NCBI GenBank assembly: GCA_949825025.1
Contig: OX463785.1
Coordinates: 8,225,979 to 8,289,978, forward strand
Direction: 5' to 3'
Origin: Siphlonurus alternatus
Taxonomy: Eukaryota > Arthropoda > Insecta > Ephemeroptera > Siphlonuridae
Length of the DNA stretch: 64,000 nt
Below are positions 41,801 through 55,000 of this stretch, piece after piece. The position numbers and the translations under genes are program-made. The stretch's first letter is position 1. The number at the start of each line of letters is the position of its first letter. Under the pieces are notes generated by a model, which was given only the letters and a program-made list of their open reading frames with translations, did not search any database and was not told the origin of the DNA.

Positions 41801-42248
41801 GGAGAAGGGCTATCGTTTGCCACACCCCCAAGATACGTGGCGCGCAGGGACAGAACAGAGGTTGACTCAGGCCCATGGCTTTCAATAACTTAGAAGGTGC
41901 TTGTCGCATGAGATCATACATCACCAGCAAGAAGTTGAATGCTGATTTCTTATTTCTTAGGGTTTGAAGAGTATATAAAAATTGAAAAAAACAAAACGAT
42001 GAAATTTGCAATTTTACATTACGCGTTTGTATTTATATAACGTCTAAAATATTCTAGGTGACATGCTTCCATTAAATAGACTAGATACTATAACGTCCCT
42101 AAACCCTATTGAAGAATGGTAAAGTTACTCATATATTCAATTCAGTATCATTGTTTATATCGTATATTATTTGTGTTTTTTTCTGTTCCAGGCTTTTGGG
42201 GCCGCTACTAACTACGTATTTGTAATTACCCAGATTGTGAACACTTAA
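38823..42248 (+). CDS. Gustatory receptor Gr I (7tm_7), four exons
   Basis: Exons are 38823-39731, 40212-40286, 40698-40787 and 42192-42248 (376 codons), all phase 0. The N terminus has VLYQFSPILYYAKWHGILPF. Exon 1 includes TLCFELSYRIKIL and LAEVQRELQLRFSLFLLL and ends AWCCDAVTTQ. Exon 2 is ANIASVEAVRLLGY..., exon 3 has FSACGLFNIDLQLLFV, and exon 4 has TNYVFVITQIVNT. It is a sister of Gr H, with which it shares the AN- exon 2 start, the Q-final exon 1 and the 18-codon last exon. From about 39500 exon 1 becomes sharply less AT-rich than the preceding 680 bases. Introns 2 and 3 hold foldback elements. Predicted taste receptor channel subunit; ligand unknown. Confidence 0.9.
40348..40490. repeat. 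MITE family M, copy 1, in Gr I intron 2
   Basis: GCCTGTATTACACCATACAATTTTGC at the left mirrors ATTGTATCGTGTAATACCGGC at the right, and TTAA flanks both ends (40344-40347, 40491-40494). Copy 2 is at 52779-52922 and a fragment lies at 49660-49700. Confidence 0.75.
40842..41941. repeat. Large foldback element (about 1.1 kb) in Gr I intron 3
   Basis: The left half (TTCTTGCTAGTGATG, CATGGGCCTGAGTCAACCTC, GCGCGCCACGTATCTT, TTGTAATAAACATACATTGT) recurs in inverse order and complement in the right half. Each arm is about 450 bases, with a loop near 41290-41440. It is the source of the 41682-42011 minus-strand frame, which I do not consider a gene. Confidence 0.8.
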
Positions 42249-43341
42249 TGTGAATTTTATAGTTCTTATTTGTTTAAAGTTCTATAATAATATAATTAAT
42301 TAAAATTGTTCTAATATATTACTGGTACCTCAAACTTTTTCAGAAATAACTGATTGAAACTTTTGTCACAATGTATTTAATTTAATTGGATTAATTAATG
42401 TTTGGGCTATTTTAAGTAAAATTCACGGTATATATGCAAAATGTTTTGTTTCAAGATAATTTAGATTTAATTACTTATTTTAAGAATGAAACTTCTTGAG
42501 TTTGAATTAAAGAGGGAATTTTCACAGATCGAAATAAATTTTGAATTAAATACTGAAAATATAATTATATATTCTTATATCAACATAATTATCTATTTGC
42601 CAATCTCACGAATATAAAATAAATAATATTTCAATATATAATATTATTTTATTTCGGAATGATTAAAACTTGAGATTTAAATTGGCACCGCAGTGCTATA
42701 TTTTATTGGAAATTGAGTTTTACATCAAACCCACAAAAAACAATCCAGTTAAAATAAATGCTCACAATTGCAATAAAAAATTAAGTAGAAAAAAATTAAT
42801 TTGCAAATGTTTTTTTTATAAAATATTTATTAAAATAAAAAAATCTTATTTAATTAATTATAAGTTTATTGCAAGATGTTTTTTTTATATTTACTTTAAT
42901 ATTAATTTGTATAAATAAAAATGAAAATTTGCATGGAAATGCTTCAAATGAAAATAATTGAAGGGAATATCTGTAGCTTCATGATGTTCACAATTTGATC
43001 TTTCAGAACGCATTGTGAATTAATTTCTACATAATTCAATTTTTACATGGATATATAAATATATAATCTAGAGGTATTTAATCCAACTCAACTATTATCA
43101 ATCAGTACGATCACATGAGGGTGTTTAATACGTATTCGTTGACGTTGATAATATTATTCTTACGAGGCGTCTTAAACGGATCCGAATCAAACATTTTCAT
43201 GTAAACATAGTGATTGAATTAACAAAAAGTACATTACGAACATTTCAATTTTTTATTATAATGTTAGTAAAGTGTTCACAAATTCTATTCATTCGCTGGA
43301 TGATTCCCAAATATGAATCTTATCAAAATAGTGCACATTAA

Positions 43342-43642
43342 AGTGGAGATAACATGGATCAGCTGACCCAATGCTAAAAAATTTCCCATTCATGAAAATT
43401 ATGAAAAAAAATTAAAATGTTCTCCTCTACATCCCCTATCAGTAGGTAGGTCTCCATGGTAAATCAGTCAACTTTAAATATTATTAACTTGAAAACTAGA
43501 TCGTATTTGTGTACCTGATATTTTAGCATTTTAGCTACTGATAGGGCTGTAGAGGACAACATTTTATTAATTTTTTTTTTTCATAATTTTCATGAATGGG
43601 ATTTTTTTAGCATTGGGTCAGCTAAACCGTATTATCTCTACC
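43342..43642. repeat. Foldback MITE, family A, copy 3
   Basis: Flanked by TTAA (43338-43341, 43643-43646). Ends are AGTGGAGATAACATGGATCAGCTG and its approximate complement. The loop region is shorter than in copy 2. Confidence 0.8.
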
Positions 43643-43879
43643 TTAACACACCAAAACTAAACCTTCTTTGCAACTATAGATTTATCAAATGGAGAACCAC
43701 AAAGTTTTTTTAATGTATATATTATAAATGGAAAAAAGTACCAAATTGTGCTACTGTGTTTTTTTTTTTACAATACATTTATTTTATTGAATCGCTAGGA
43801 ACCATTATTTAATAAAGTCTATTTAAAGTTTAAGGCGTGAATTAGGATATATCCTCTTATTAATAAGAAACAGCTTCTG

Positions 43880-44020
43880 AGGGTAAGGGGGAGGGGGACG
43901 CACTTTCAATAAATATTAAAAAATTGTTTTCTGGACTGAATAAATAAAAAATATTAAAATTTAGCGCATAATTTGGAACTGTTTAAAACAATATAAAAAA
44001 TACATGTATGTTGTCCATAA
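43880..44020. repeat. Foldback element family F, fragment
   Basis: GGACGCACTTTCAATAAATATTAAAAAATTGTTTTCTGG, then GCGCATAATTTGGAACTG, then ATGTATGTTGTCCAT match the right half of family F. Confidence 0.5.
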
Positions 44021-44811
44021 CATAAATGTGTGTCATTTTAGTGAACTGTACAGTTGTGTTTGTATATTTACATACAATTAATTTAGACAAGTAATTATGG
44101 ATTATATTTATATCTTATAATGTAATAATTGTAATGTATCCAACAACTGGAATATCTGTATTGGATCCAAAAAACAAATCAAATAATGCTATGATGGGAA
44201 ATGCACCAATTTTATTGGCAACACGTAATTTCGACACGTGGTTATGAAACAATAAACATTGAGAAGTCATCTTGCCTCCAGCTGACATCAGAATCATCAA
44301 GCGGCAAGGTGAAAGTTACACGTGACTCATGGTTTTTTATCTTACGCGCTTATAGTCAGACTAGCGTAAGTTTGCATATAGAAAGTTTTTCAACAAGTGC
44401 TGTTTATGAGAAATTTTATTAACTCTTTTTCATGTGTAATTAGAATACACATGTTAACTTTCAAAGTAGAATTTATTACTTAAAAAATAATGAAGACTTA
44501 TTTCCAAGGGCTTCTGGAGAATTGCTAAAAAAAGTATTAAATAAAATATCTACTTTTATTACACTAAATCTTGAATGAAATGTATAAATAATTAAACTTC
44601 TCTAATCTTAACACTTAATTAATAATGCAATAAATAATATATCACAATAAAACCTTGATTGATTTAAAACTTAGTTAATAAAATAACATTGTGTATAAAG
44701 GAGTGTCAAAGTTTTATGATAGACACTTAAGAAGATAAGGAAATGTTGGTGGTGGGGATGAAGTAGAGTTGCATTCACAGTCAGTGTGAACGTAGTCTAA
44801 CAAGTGCCAGC

Positions 44812-47800
44812 ATGTGGCTGCCATCAGCTCTAGTGTGTGGTCTCGTGGTCCTCACAGCCTCTCTATCGGTGGACAAGGAACAGAAATCGTCCATCCAAGT
44901 TGAACTAATAGAATGGGATATTGAGGAGGAAGGGTGTGAGCCACTACAGACTGCCGACTGGGAGTTTCTACTGAGGGATACTGAAGGATATGTCGACAAT
45001 AAGGTATGGTACCTATGTGTTTGGTGAAAGTATTTATTTAGAGATAATATAGTGCTGCTAACAAAAATATTCAAATTTTAAAAATTTAATAAAAATATAT
45101 AATTTGTATTTATTAAAGATTTGTAAGTTTCTATAATATACTGTATAAGGATGTATATACATTTATTTTGTAATAATTAAAATATTGAACAAGTCATAAT
45201 TGTTAAATACTCAATTAATTTATTATTTAATACTAATTTAATTATGAACATGAACGAAGCAATTGAAGCATTGAAAATTGAAAATACATATCGTATAAAA
45301 ATTTGCTGTAAATATTAAATAAAAATTCATTATTTTATTAATTTATTTTATTGGACTATTTTAATAAAATGTAATAAAATATTGATTATTACATTTTATA
45401 AATTCTAAAAGTATGATAAATAAAATAAAATTTCATAAGAAAAATATATAAACTGAATTCTATAAATCAGGCAAGGGAGTGTATTAATACAATCTTGTTG
45501 AGGCAATTAACGGAATCGACGGGTAACTTATCGTATATATTTTATATAAATGTCCTGGCTTCGATCAAAAAGCATAAATTTTTTTATTTAAATAAGTAAT
45601 TATTTTAATATTACGTAAAAAATACAAAAATAGCGTAAAGAATATGCAACAATATAAGTTCCCTGACACACTAACGAGTCAACAATGACAACAATGTATT
45701 ATCAATTATAGTCACAAGTCCAAGGTCACTGTTTCATCACATCGTGAAGTCATCACATACGTGCAAGGCGAACAAATAACGCGATTAATTATTAAAGTCC
45801 ATTAGTGTTATAACGCAATATAAAAGTTATTATTTTATATAAAAAATATAGAAATTGGTTTGTTGTCGATTTTCATGTCTTGCTTAAGGCACTTTAATGT
45901 CAAGGATAGTAAAAATTAGTTTATTGTTATGAAATTTTATACGGACAATAGACGTGCATTTATGGATTGCAAAATAGTATGCATTATAGGTTTTATTTGA
46001 AATTTATTATAAAATTGATTAACAATATTTTAAATTCTTAGTATTGCAAAGAAGTGTATTCAAAATTATCTTTAATACATTGATTTAGTCTATAAAATAA
46101 AAAACGTGTCATTTTTTTAATAAATTATTTATTTTATTTTTTTAAGAAATGTTCATGTATTGTGTACGTACTTTACGTTCAATAGCCTACATTTTTCCAT
46201 TTTTCCTGAATGGCTTTTATATAAATTAATAATAATGCAAACATTCAGCTATTTTAAATTAGCGGCGCATTTATTGTATGAAACAAACATCTTATATGAA
46301 TAACATAATTATTATTGCAAGAAATAAACTTAAACAGTAAAATAAAGAAGCAATGAAACTTTAAATGCTTTAGGGTCAATGTACTTCAATTATTATTTGT
46401 GTTAAAGTGCTATCGCGTATACACACACTTAAATGACAAGGAAACAATACATTTAACTCATGCAAGCCTTATAAAAAATGTTTACAAATTAATGTTCAAC
46501 AATTTGAAAATTAACTTTTAAGTTAATATTATACATTGCAGTTTGTGTTCTATTATTCGTGTATCAAGGGAGATTTTTTAATACAAATTTAATTTTCCTA
46601 CTAGAGACTTGAAAATTTGTATTCCTGCTAAAAACATAACACAGAATTTAATGGTACCTTTGAAATTTTGATCTGAAAATTTTTTCAACCCTCAAAGGGT
46701 CCGGGTCCAATGTGAAAATGTTTATTCAGTGATTGCAATTATTAGATAAATTCAATAAATAACATTAAAGAGAAAACAAGAACAAAATAATAATAAAATA
46801 TATATTTTTCATTTGTAATATTTCAACTTAAAGTCAGATACAAAATTGCTATTAATTAAGATGAATCCTCCGAGAACGTTACCAAGATATAGGTGAGGTA
46901 ATCAAGTCCCTCTCATCACTCGCTCGTCACGCCGACCAACGTTCATACTGATAACTCTTATCAGTCACCTTGCCCGCCTACCCGCGAGTGTATAGTACAA
47001 GCAGTGGGTCGCGCACTGGCACGCGCGTGAGGTCGGGGCAGTAAACAAGTTGAGATCAAGTGTTTGAGCAATTCGAGCCAATTGAACCAATCATTTTTAG
47101 AACCATTTTTCTCAGGAGATAGCTTAGAAGTAATCCATGCATGATTTGTTTCAAGAGATGATGATTTACATATTTAATACAATGAAAAAGTTCAATAAAG
47201 TACCTCTATTATAGACTGTAGAGGCTTCAAGTTAGCTGATTTTGCGATGTTCCCACCGTCCCATCCAAAACATATGTAAAAAAAACTTGAAATCGCTTTT
47301 TTGGCATTAAAGAAATTTTTTAGAGGAAAATTAGTTCTTTATTCATTATCAGAATACCTCTAAATAGGGGGGTTGAAGGTGATTACAAATTAATAGCTTT
47401 AATATAATTACTGAGAAAAAATTCAAATTTTGTAACATGGTGGCTTATGGAGAAAATTTTCCCGCCGAGGAACACTTGAAGGCTCTATATAACTACCCAC
47501 AAACACAATATGGAGTAACGTTTGTCCTTTCCCAAGATGTACACCTCGGGACAGTACGAACTCTACTTTTGCATCATTTGCTGACACTGCCGATCCAAGA
47601 GACGAAAAGATGCAAGTTTACAATTTTAGAGAGCAGCCAGTCTAGCCATCCTGAAAAACTTTAAGTCCACCATATACCTCTATTAGCTGCGTGGCAACGT
47701 CAATAAACATAGTATGGGTTTCGTGTGTATATTGTCCAGAGATGTGTATATTTATGATTATTTATAAATAAATAATTACGCCCCAGAAATTAAGTCGTTC

Positions 47801-48924
47801 TTGCTAATTTCTGTTTCCATCGGTTAAAATATGAGACAAAAACAATAATAGTTAGAAGATTTCAATATCCACGCCTATTCTAAGACTTTTGAACTGTATG
47901 TATACTGGCTATATGTTACCATTTATGATTGACATTACTAATATTACTATGACATTTTCAACGTGCTCCAGAAGTTTGTATAATATTATATCTCCAATAT
48001 CTTAAGCCCGTACCTAATCATCAAAATATTTTGTCTCAGAAAATGCGAGAATATTTCTCAATTAATTGTAAATTATAATAAGATTAGGTCCATGCTTATA
48101 TTTTCTTCGTGTATTGTTTCAAAATTTCATATATTTTAGATACAATCGTCGATTTTTTTAAGTTCAACCCAAGGAATTTGCATTTAAAATGCACTTTCTT
48201 GAAAACCAAAATGAGGAACTTTACAATAATTATATAAAAAAAAATACTAATTCAAAATAAAACTCCATTCCATATTGAAGGTGATTTTTTGCAGGTAATT
48301 TAGAGAAAAACCATTACAAGTAAAATAAAATAATTTTATATCATAAAATTTAAAAGCTGAAATAACTAATTAACAAAATTCAAACAAAAAACATCTTAAT
48401 TTTGTGATAATAAAATTAATGAACAATTTTAACACCGCAAGGCTTTCTGAATGATTCTTAGTTGTAACATTTACAAATAGTGAAGAGATATTATGGTTTA
48501 GGTGTCTTAAAGTAAATTATTTTGAAATGCTGAGATTGTATTTTGTAATGAAGCGCAAGTTCATATTATTATATCTAAATGTGCTGAAGAGAAAGTCAAC
48601 GCTCTTGACTGAATGTTTGCCTTACGTGTGTATACCTTTATAATATTGAATATTATTTATGCATGCAGTCCTTGTAGACATTGTAAATATCGCTGTATTT
48701 AAGTAGCTGAATATTTTTTAGCTTGACTTCTAGAGGAAAGGTCATTGGCTTTCTTATCTGAATTAGAGTGCATGGTCTTTGACTCCTACTTTTTTTTTCA
48801 TAAAATCGTATAATATTTATGATTATATCTTGAGTCGAATGAATGGAAAATATTTGTGTTGTCATGTGAGAGATATATTTTTTTGTATATATTTTTTTGT
48901 ATATATTTTTTTTACAACAGAAAC

Positions 48925-49022
<98 letters not shown>

Positions 49023-52000
49023 AGATGTTTTCATTTCGTAATAGTAAATTAAATTTGGAAGTCCAAATTGAGTAAAAATTAACAAGCCTACATTATAGTC
49101 GTAAAAAAAATAATTAAATTGACCCGAGCGTTTTAATTTCTTTCGCCTAATTGTAGCCATGACATCTTTCACATTTCTCATTATGGTCGTTATAATGTTG
49201 CACTGTATACTGCTACATAGCAATTTTTTGTCAATTTTTTTGTGCTCGTTCTTTAACTTTTCCTTTGGTGTACGGTTGAACGGACAGCAAGTAGGTTTAT
49301 GTCACTTTTTTAATACTTATGAGTTGAATGTAATTTTAGTTTTCTATACTACAGTTAATTTTAACAAGCTTACTATAAAAAAAATGATTGTAATAACTGG
49401 TATAACTATTAAAAATGATTACTGCAATTGAGGGAGTTTTCTCTCAATGAAAATTATTATTTCACATTATGATTAACAAAAATATATTTTATGTACAGTT
49501 CGTGCATATGAAAGTGGAACATTTAAATACAGAATTGTTTAAAACATTTTTTATTTGACTTTTTAGGACAAATCTACGAACTTTAATATTTATAAAAATG
49601 TATTTCAGCTCCTAACTTTTCTATCTGCTAATTTTTTGCATCATGCTATTCATAAAGAGGGTATATTACACGATACAATTTTGCATACAATTTTAATCTT
49701 TTAAAAAATATAACTGTATTTACTTTTATGAAATTGTTTTGTTAAGAATTGAATACAAAATTGCATTGTATTTTATTTGGTTTATTAACATTTTTAGTGT
49801 AAATTATTGCTGTATTTTTAGTATTTGTCATGACTGTCATGAGGGAAGTATTGATCATTATTGTCACAGGAAAAATATCCTTTCTTAGAAAAGTCATTTT
49901 TATTCAATGTGAGTAAAAAATATTATTGAAAACGTAAGAATTGAAGAGGAAGTTGAAATTTGAAGAATAATTGCAATGTCTTCTGACGACGCTGCAGAAA
50001 TTCCAAGATTTGACACTCCCTTGGTGACGTCATCAGCTCCTGGTTTTTAGGTGTTTAATGAGAAATGTCAATATTTCATGTCTCACATGTTAGTCAAAAT
50101 AAGTTTATCAAAACTTTATGCAAATAGTAAAGTTATTACAAATATATTTGAAAGAAAAAGTGGATTTGATAACTCCAATAATTTTAATAGGGAGTTGCAG
50201 AACATATTGATAACAAAGCTTGAAAAGAAAATTTATTACGTATTATTCTTATTTACTCTATCATCATTATAAAAGTATTACAATTTATTACAATTATTAT
50301 TTACATAGGAATTGCGCTGTGGAGATGGAATGCACAATTTAAAGGCACTGTTATTTACATGAGCAATGTTATTAATCACACATTTTTATAAATTTATATA
50401 AATAAACATTTAAAAGTTATATGTTAACAATTAATTTATATTCTTAATCAAAGAACAAAAAAATTACTTTATAAAATAACAAAAGTAATGTAGAAGAATA
50501 TTATATTTAATATATTAAAAAAAATAATATAAATAAAATAATATTAAAACTGAAATTTAATATTTTTGCTTCATATAACAATTAAAAGAAATGTTGAATT
50601 ACTGTTGAAATATTGTCGTATGTATTTTATTACTTTGCAGATTCACAGAGCATTTTAGTGTGGGGAGTATAGGAAGTCAGGAGCATGCCCTAGCAATTTT
50701 TTTTGAAGCCTCCATCACTAACTTCAAGATTACACGCTTAAAAAAATCAAACAGCATAATTCGAATTTAAATATAGAATAAAGGATGCAGTTATTCATAT
50801 ATTGAAATGTGAACTAGATTCTCTCTTGACATCTCAAAACATATTATACATTTCCCCGTATAAAACAAGAATCATTATGTGATTTAAGTATTAAGGAACA
50901 CATCAGTATGGTTTAAACGTCTCATCATGAAGAATAAATTAAAGGTCTCCCTTATCGAGCGCTGTGTCTATATACACATCCTGTGTTGTGTAATACAAAC
51001 GATCAGCTGGCATGGAACACGTGTGCAGCGGTCAGCTGTGATTTTTGAAGATACAAAAGTCAGTAATTGTTTAGAGTAGTTAGTATCTAGTTTAGCCAGA
51101 TGGTACCAATTTTACATCGTTAGTCATGTATATATGGACGGCAACGTTAGACAAATATGCTGGATCTTTCATTATATAACATTACAATGAGAGCTGAGAA
51201 GCTGCTTACATATGATGCATTATCATATTTATATCTCAGTTCATAATATGAAATATTGCCGACTATAGTTTGTATGCAGGATTCTTATTAAAGTTTACTT
51301 ATAATTATCACTTCTTTATTGTCAAATACATAGAGTTATCTTCTTAAGAAAAAAAAGCATTTTATTAAAATTTAATTAATTCTCATGTTACCCTGTTAAT
51401 CATGAAGCTACATGTCTGATATAACATGGCATGACTCGGGTTAAAATTTCGTACTGGACCAACACGGATACGCCGGTAATGTCTAATTTACCGATATCTG
51501 AGTGCAGTTGAATCTAGTATGACGTCAGGGCGAACTTTGGGCTTCATCCAGATGTTATCTCAACGATCAATCCAGTAACTAATAAGTCATTGTGTTATTA
51601 TTGCCAGGTATGATATGATGGAACGTTTTATTAACTCTGGATTTAAAAATATAGTGATAAAAAATAAATATAAAATAATGTTAATATTAAATACTTTGGT
51701 TAAAATAAAATTATAAATTAAATAAAAATAAAAACTTTTACAAGAATATTTGTTTAATTTTTTTTTATTTAATTAATATTTATTTTTAATAAATTATTTA
51801 TTTTAAATTTCAATACAATTTAAAAATATTGTTATTTATTTGTAACAATTAATATTCTTTATTATAAATAATATAATCGACGCTCATAATAAACATTACG
51901 TCTAATTCTGACTGTGACTGGTCTAACGACTGTACATAATAAAAATCAAAGTTGCAATCATCAAGTATACAGAATTAATATTAAAAGCTGATTAAAAGTA

Positions 52001-55000
52001 GCAATTTTGATTATCATGCATCATCCAATTGAATAGAATTCACACAGTTCACTAATTAGAATATGTGTGCCAAACCAATATTTCCACTTCCTCCTAAATA
52101 ATTTGCTGCATCGTATCGTGTAAATGCAAAGCAAAATGTAGCACTAATAAAAAAATAGATATGGAATTCTGACATCGATAACAGTTATCAGTCCGAATAA
52201 ACTGATAGAAGGAAACATCAAGAACATATTTAAAAATTAAGTTAAATTTACTGCAATATTGCTTAATTAGGCACGTTTCCTAACGAGTGACTCGTTATTT
52301 TTGGTTTCAGATTGAAGCGACGTTGCGAGTGGGTGCTCTGCGACGAAAGGCCGCGGAGGAGGCGAGACCGTACCTGGGGGAGCAGTACCGCAGCACGGAC
52401 CTGGGGAGAAGGGTCGAGCTGCTGGCCAGGCCGGGGACGGCCCTGCTGCCCGAGGAAGACCTCAGGACGGTGAGTGGAGAACACTTCGGGACAGCTCGAA
52501 TTTGTCTGATTTGAGCTTTAGAACCTATCAATTTTTTTATAGGTGGTAGGTTTGTTTATCGGAAATTTCATATCACTAGATCCATATATTTCTTCAAAAT
52601 TTAAAGACCCTTTCTTCCTTTCGCCATTAATACCATCAATGTATAATATATCTTTCTCAGTATATTAAAACTGGATCTTCCCGCCCATTTGCTTGATGCT
52701 TGCTTAACAGGTGGGCCATCGACGGCATCGACTGATGCATATTGCATGATATAAAAATTTTAAATAAAAATACTGTAAAGCCGCTATTACACGATACAAT
52801 TTTTCTAACTATTGCATACAATTTTTTCTTACAAGAAAAATTGAACCCCATTTATTTGTATGGAGATGAAATTTTCTTGCAAGGAAAACTTGTATGCAAA
52901 ATTGTATGGTGTAATATAGGCTTTAGTTTCATAAATAGCAACAAATTTTCTTCCGTAGTTGTTATTATAATTATTTGGTGAAGGGGGGGGGGGTATCTCA
53001 AGTATTCTTTTGAAATGTAAGAAATGAACATTTTTTTAATAGCAATGTCACTTTTCTTGAGTAGTCCAAAATTGCAAATTTGCTTCACGTCTCTCTAATG
53101 AGACAGAATTTCAGAAGAGTTGCTTGTTTTAGAGATTCAGTTGTAATTCTGTGAGAGGAATTAAAAGCAAATAATGAGTTAATAAAAATAGTTCACGTTC
53201 ATTTCATATTCAATGTATATTTTCTTACTTTTTTGTAAATAATGTCCCTAAACAGAATATTGGTTTCATGGTGTCCCGCGGTTCCCTGAATTCTAATGCT
53301 GCTATACAATATTTAATCTTTTTCACTATGTTCTTCAATGCAGGCCACTGAGTTCACGACCCGGTGCGAGCTCAAACAGCGCAGCCCTCTCGGTTTTCTC
53401 AGCTACGGTCCAGAACAGCTGGAGAACGTGATGTTAGCAGGTGCGTTTGTTTTCAAGACGCTTTTTCATTCAATCGTATTTTTTCAGTAGGCCAGTTAAA
53501 TTGTCAACACTACAATTCATTTTCATGGTTACGGTTTATTATGTGACTTGTACTTTTATGCTACAGAGGTTCCGGGACTTCTGGCTAAGTCACGTGACCA
53601 GTCTAAACTGGAGAACCTGTGGAGGGCTTGGCAGCGAGCACAGAGACCCTCGGACCTGGAGGCGTGGCCCGTGTTTCTCGGTTTGGTACTTCAAGGGATG
53701 GAATTGAACGGTGAGCCATCGGAAACCTAAGTTTTACTTATTTAAATTTAATATATATATTTACCTATTTTCCTATACTCAGTTCATGCAACTCCCTAGA
53801 AGTGAAGGATACCATTGGGTAAATCTTCGTTTCAGTAAAATAGTGGTTTTAAATATTATTTACAAATTAAATTTAATGTTTGTTAATTACTTGGAGATAT
53901 TTTATTTTCTATTTACCTTTAAATCAGAAATGTACGAAAAAATTAAAAAATAATTTTAAATTTTAATTTTATAAATAAATAAAATTATGTAAATAAAAAT
54001 TTCAACAAACAAATGTTATTAGACCAGTTTTTAAAATACCATATTCTAACGCAATTGTATTATAAATAATTGTCATATCAGTTCTGTGTTTAAAGTAAAG
54101 TGCGCGCTAGAAAAACAAGTTGAGTTAGTATTTTCTAAAATAGTTCAAGTAGTCCTCCATATCAAACCAAAATTCAAAAAATTCTATCTCAAATAGGTTT
54201 GCCAGAAAAAAATTGCAAAGTCAGAGTGAACGCGTCGCTTAACATGGGGCCTTACCTGACAAAAACCCTCGAATATCTCGAAAAAATACACCGTTAGGTG
54301 GTATGAAAAAAATATAGTGATGTTCTATGACCCAAGCTTTAACCAAAAACCGATTAAAAAAAATTTCTCTCGAATCCATTTTTCCGTAAAAAAATCAAGA
54401 AAATCTACCATGTTAATTCCCATAAGATTTTTTATTATTTTTTTACGGAAAAATGGATTCGAGAGAAATTTTTTTTAATCGGTTTTTGGTTAAAGCTTGG
54501 GTCATAGAACATCACTATATTTTTTTCATACCACCTAACGGTGTATTTTTTCGAGATATTCGAGGGTTTTTGTCAGGTAAGGCCCCATGTTAAGCGACGC
54601 GTTCACTCTGACTTTGCATTTTTTTTCTGGCAAACCTATTTGAGATAGAATTTTTTGAATTTTGGTTTGATATGGAGGACTACTTGAACTATTTTTAGAA
54701 AATACCAACTCAACTTTTTTTTCTAGCGCGCACTTTACTTTAAAGCGCAGAAGAAAATTCCACTATTTAATGGTTTGAAACGATAATTAAAGTAATAATA
54801 AAAATATCCCATCAAAATGCTTGTGAAATTTGTATTATCTAACTATACAGGCAACACATTGAAAAATAATTTAATTAAAACAAACATAGCAAAATTACAC
54901 AATATATGACGTGTTGCAGACAATGGTATTTCATAGGTTTTTCAAAATCCTGGTTTAAAGGTTATTAAAGTAAAACCGGCTTGATCTTTCATTAAGAGTT

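Larger units (their letters stand above)
42249..44811. other. Intergenic region between the Gr array and the ACE-like gene
   Basis: AT-rich. It holds a family A MITE (43342-43642) and a family F fragment (43880-44020). The open frame at 42670-42918 is lysine/asparagine-rich AT translation without family resemblance. A TCAGT initiator-like site (44781-44785) lies 27 bases before the ACE-like ATG and may be its start site. No other gene is visible. Confidence 0.5.
45004..52310 (+). other. Intron 1 of the ACE-like gene (7.3 kb)
   Basis: Mostly AT-rich sequence with a GC-rich island (46905-47060), a GA microsatellite and a family M MITE fragment. I found no further exon with M2 similarity. The flanking exons join in phase 0. 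Confidence 0.6.

Noticed and set aside
41682..42011. 109-codon minus-strand frame with Cys/Trp-rich sequence
   Set aside because: It lies mostly in one arm of the 1.1-kb foldback element, and the other arm gives related fragments. No family was recognised.
47437..47664. 75-codon frame beginning MVAYGENFPAEEH
   Set aside because: It has no recognisable domain and no splice partners fitting the ACE-like frame. It is probably chance or a degraded repeat.
48779..49223. ER-repeat and SL-repeat frames on both strands
   Set aside because: They come from the GA microsatellite.
52263..52531. Minus-strand frames of 73-74 codons
   Set aside because: They are shadows of ACE-like exon 2, which has GC-rich codons and therefore few stops in other frames.
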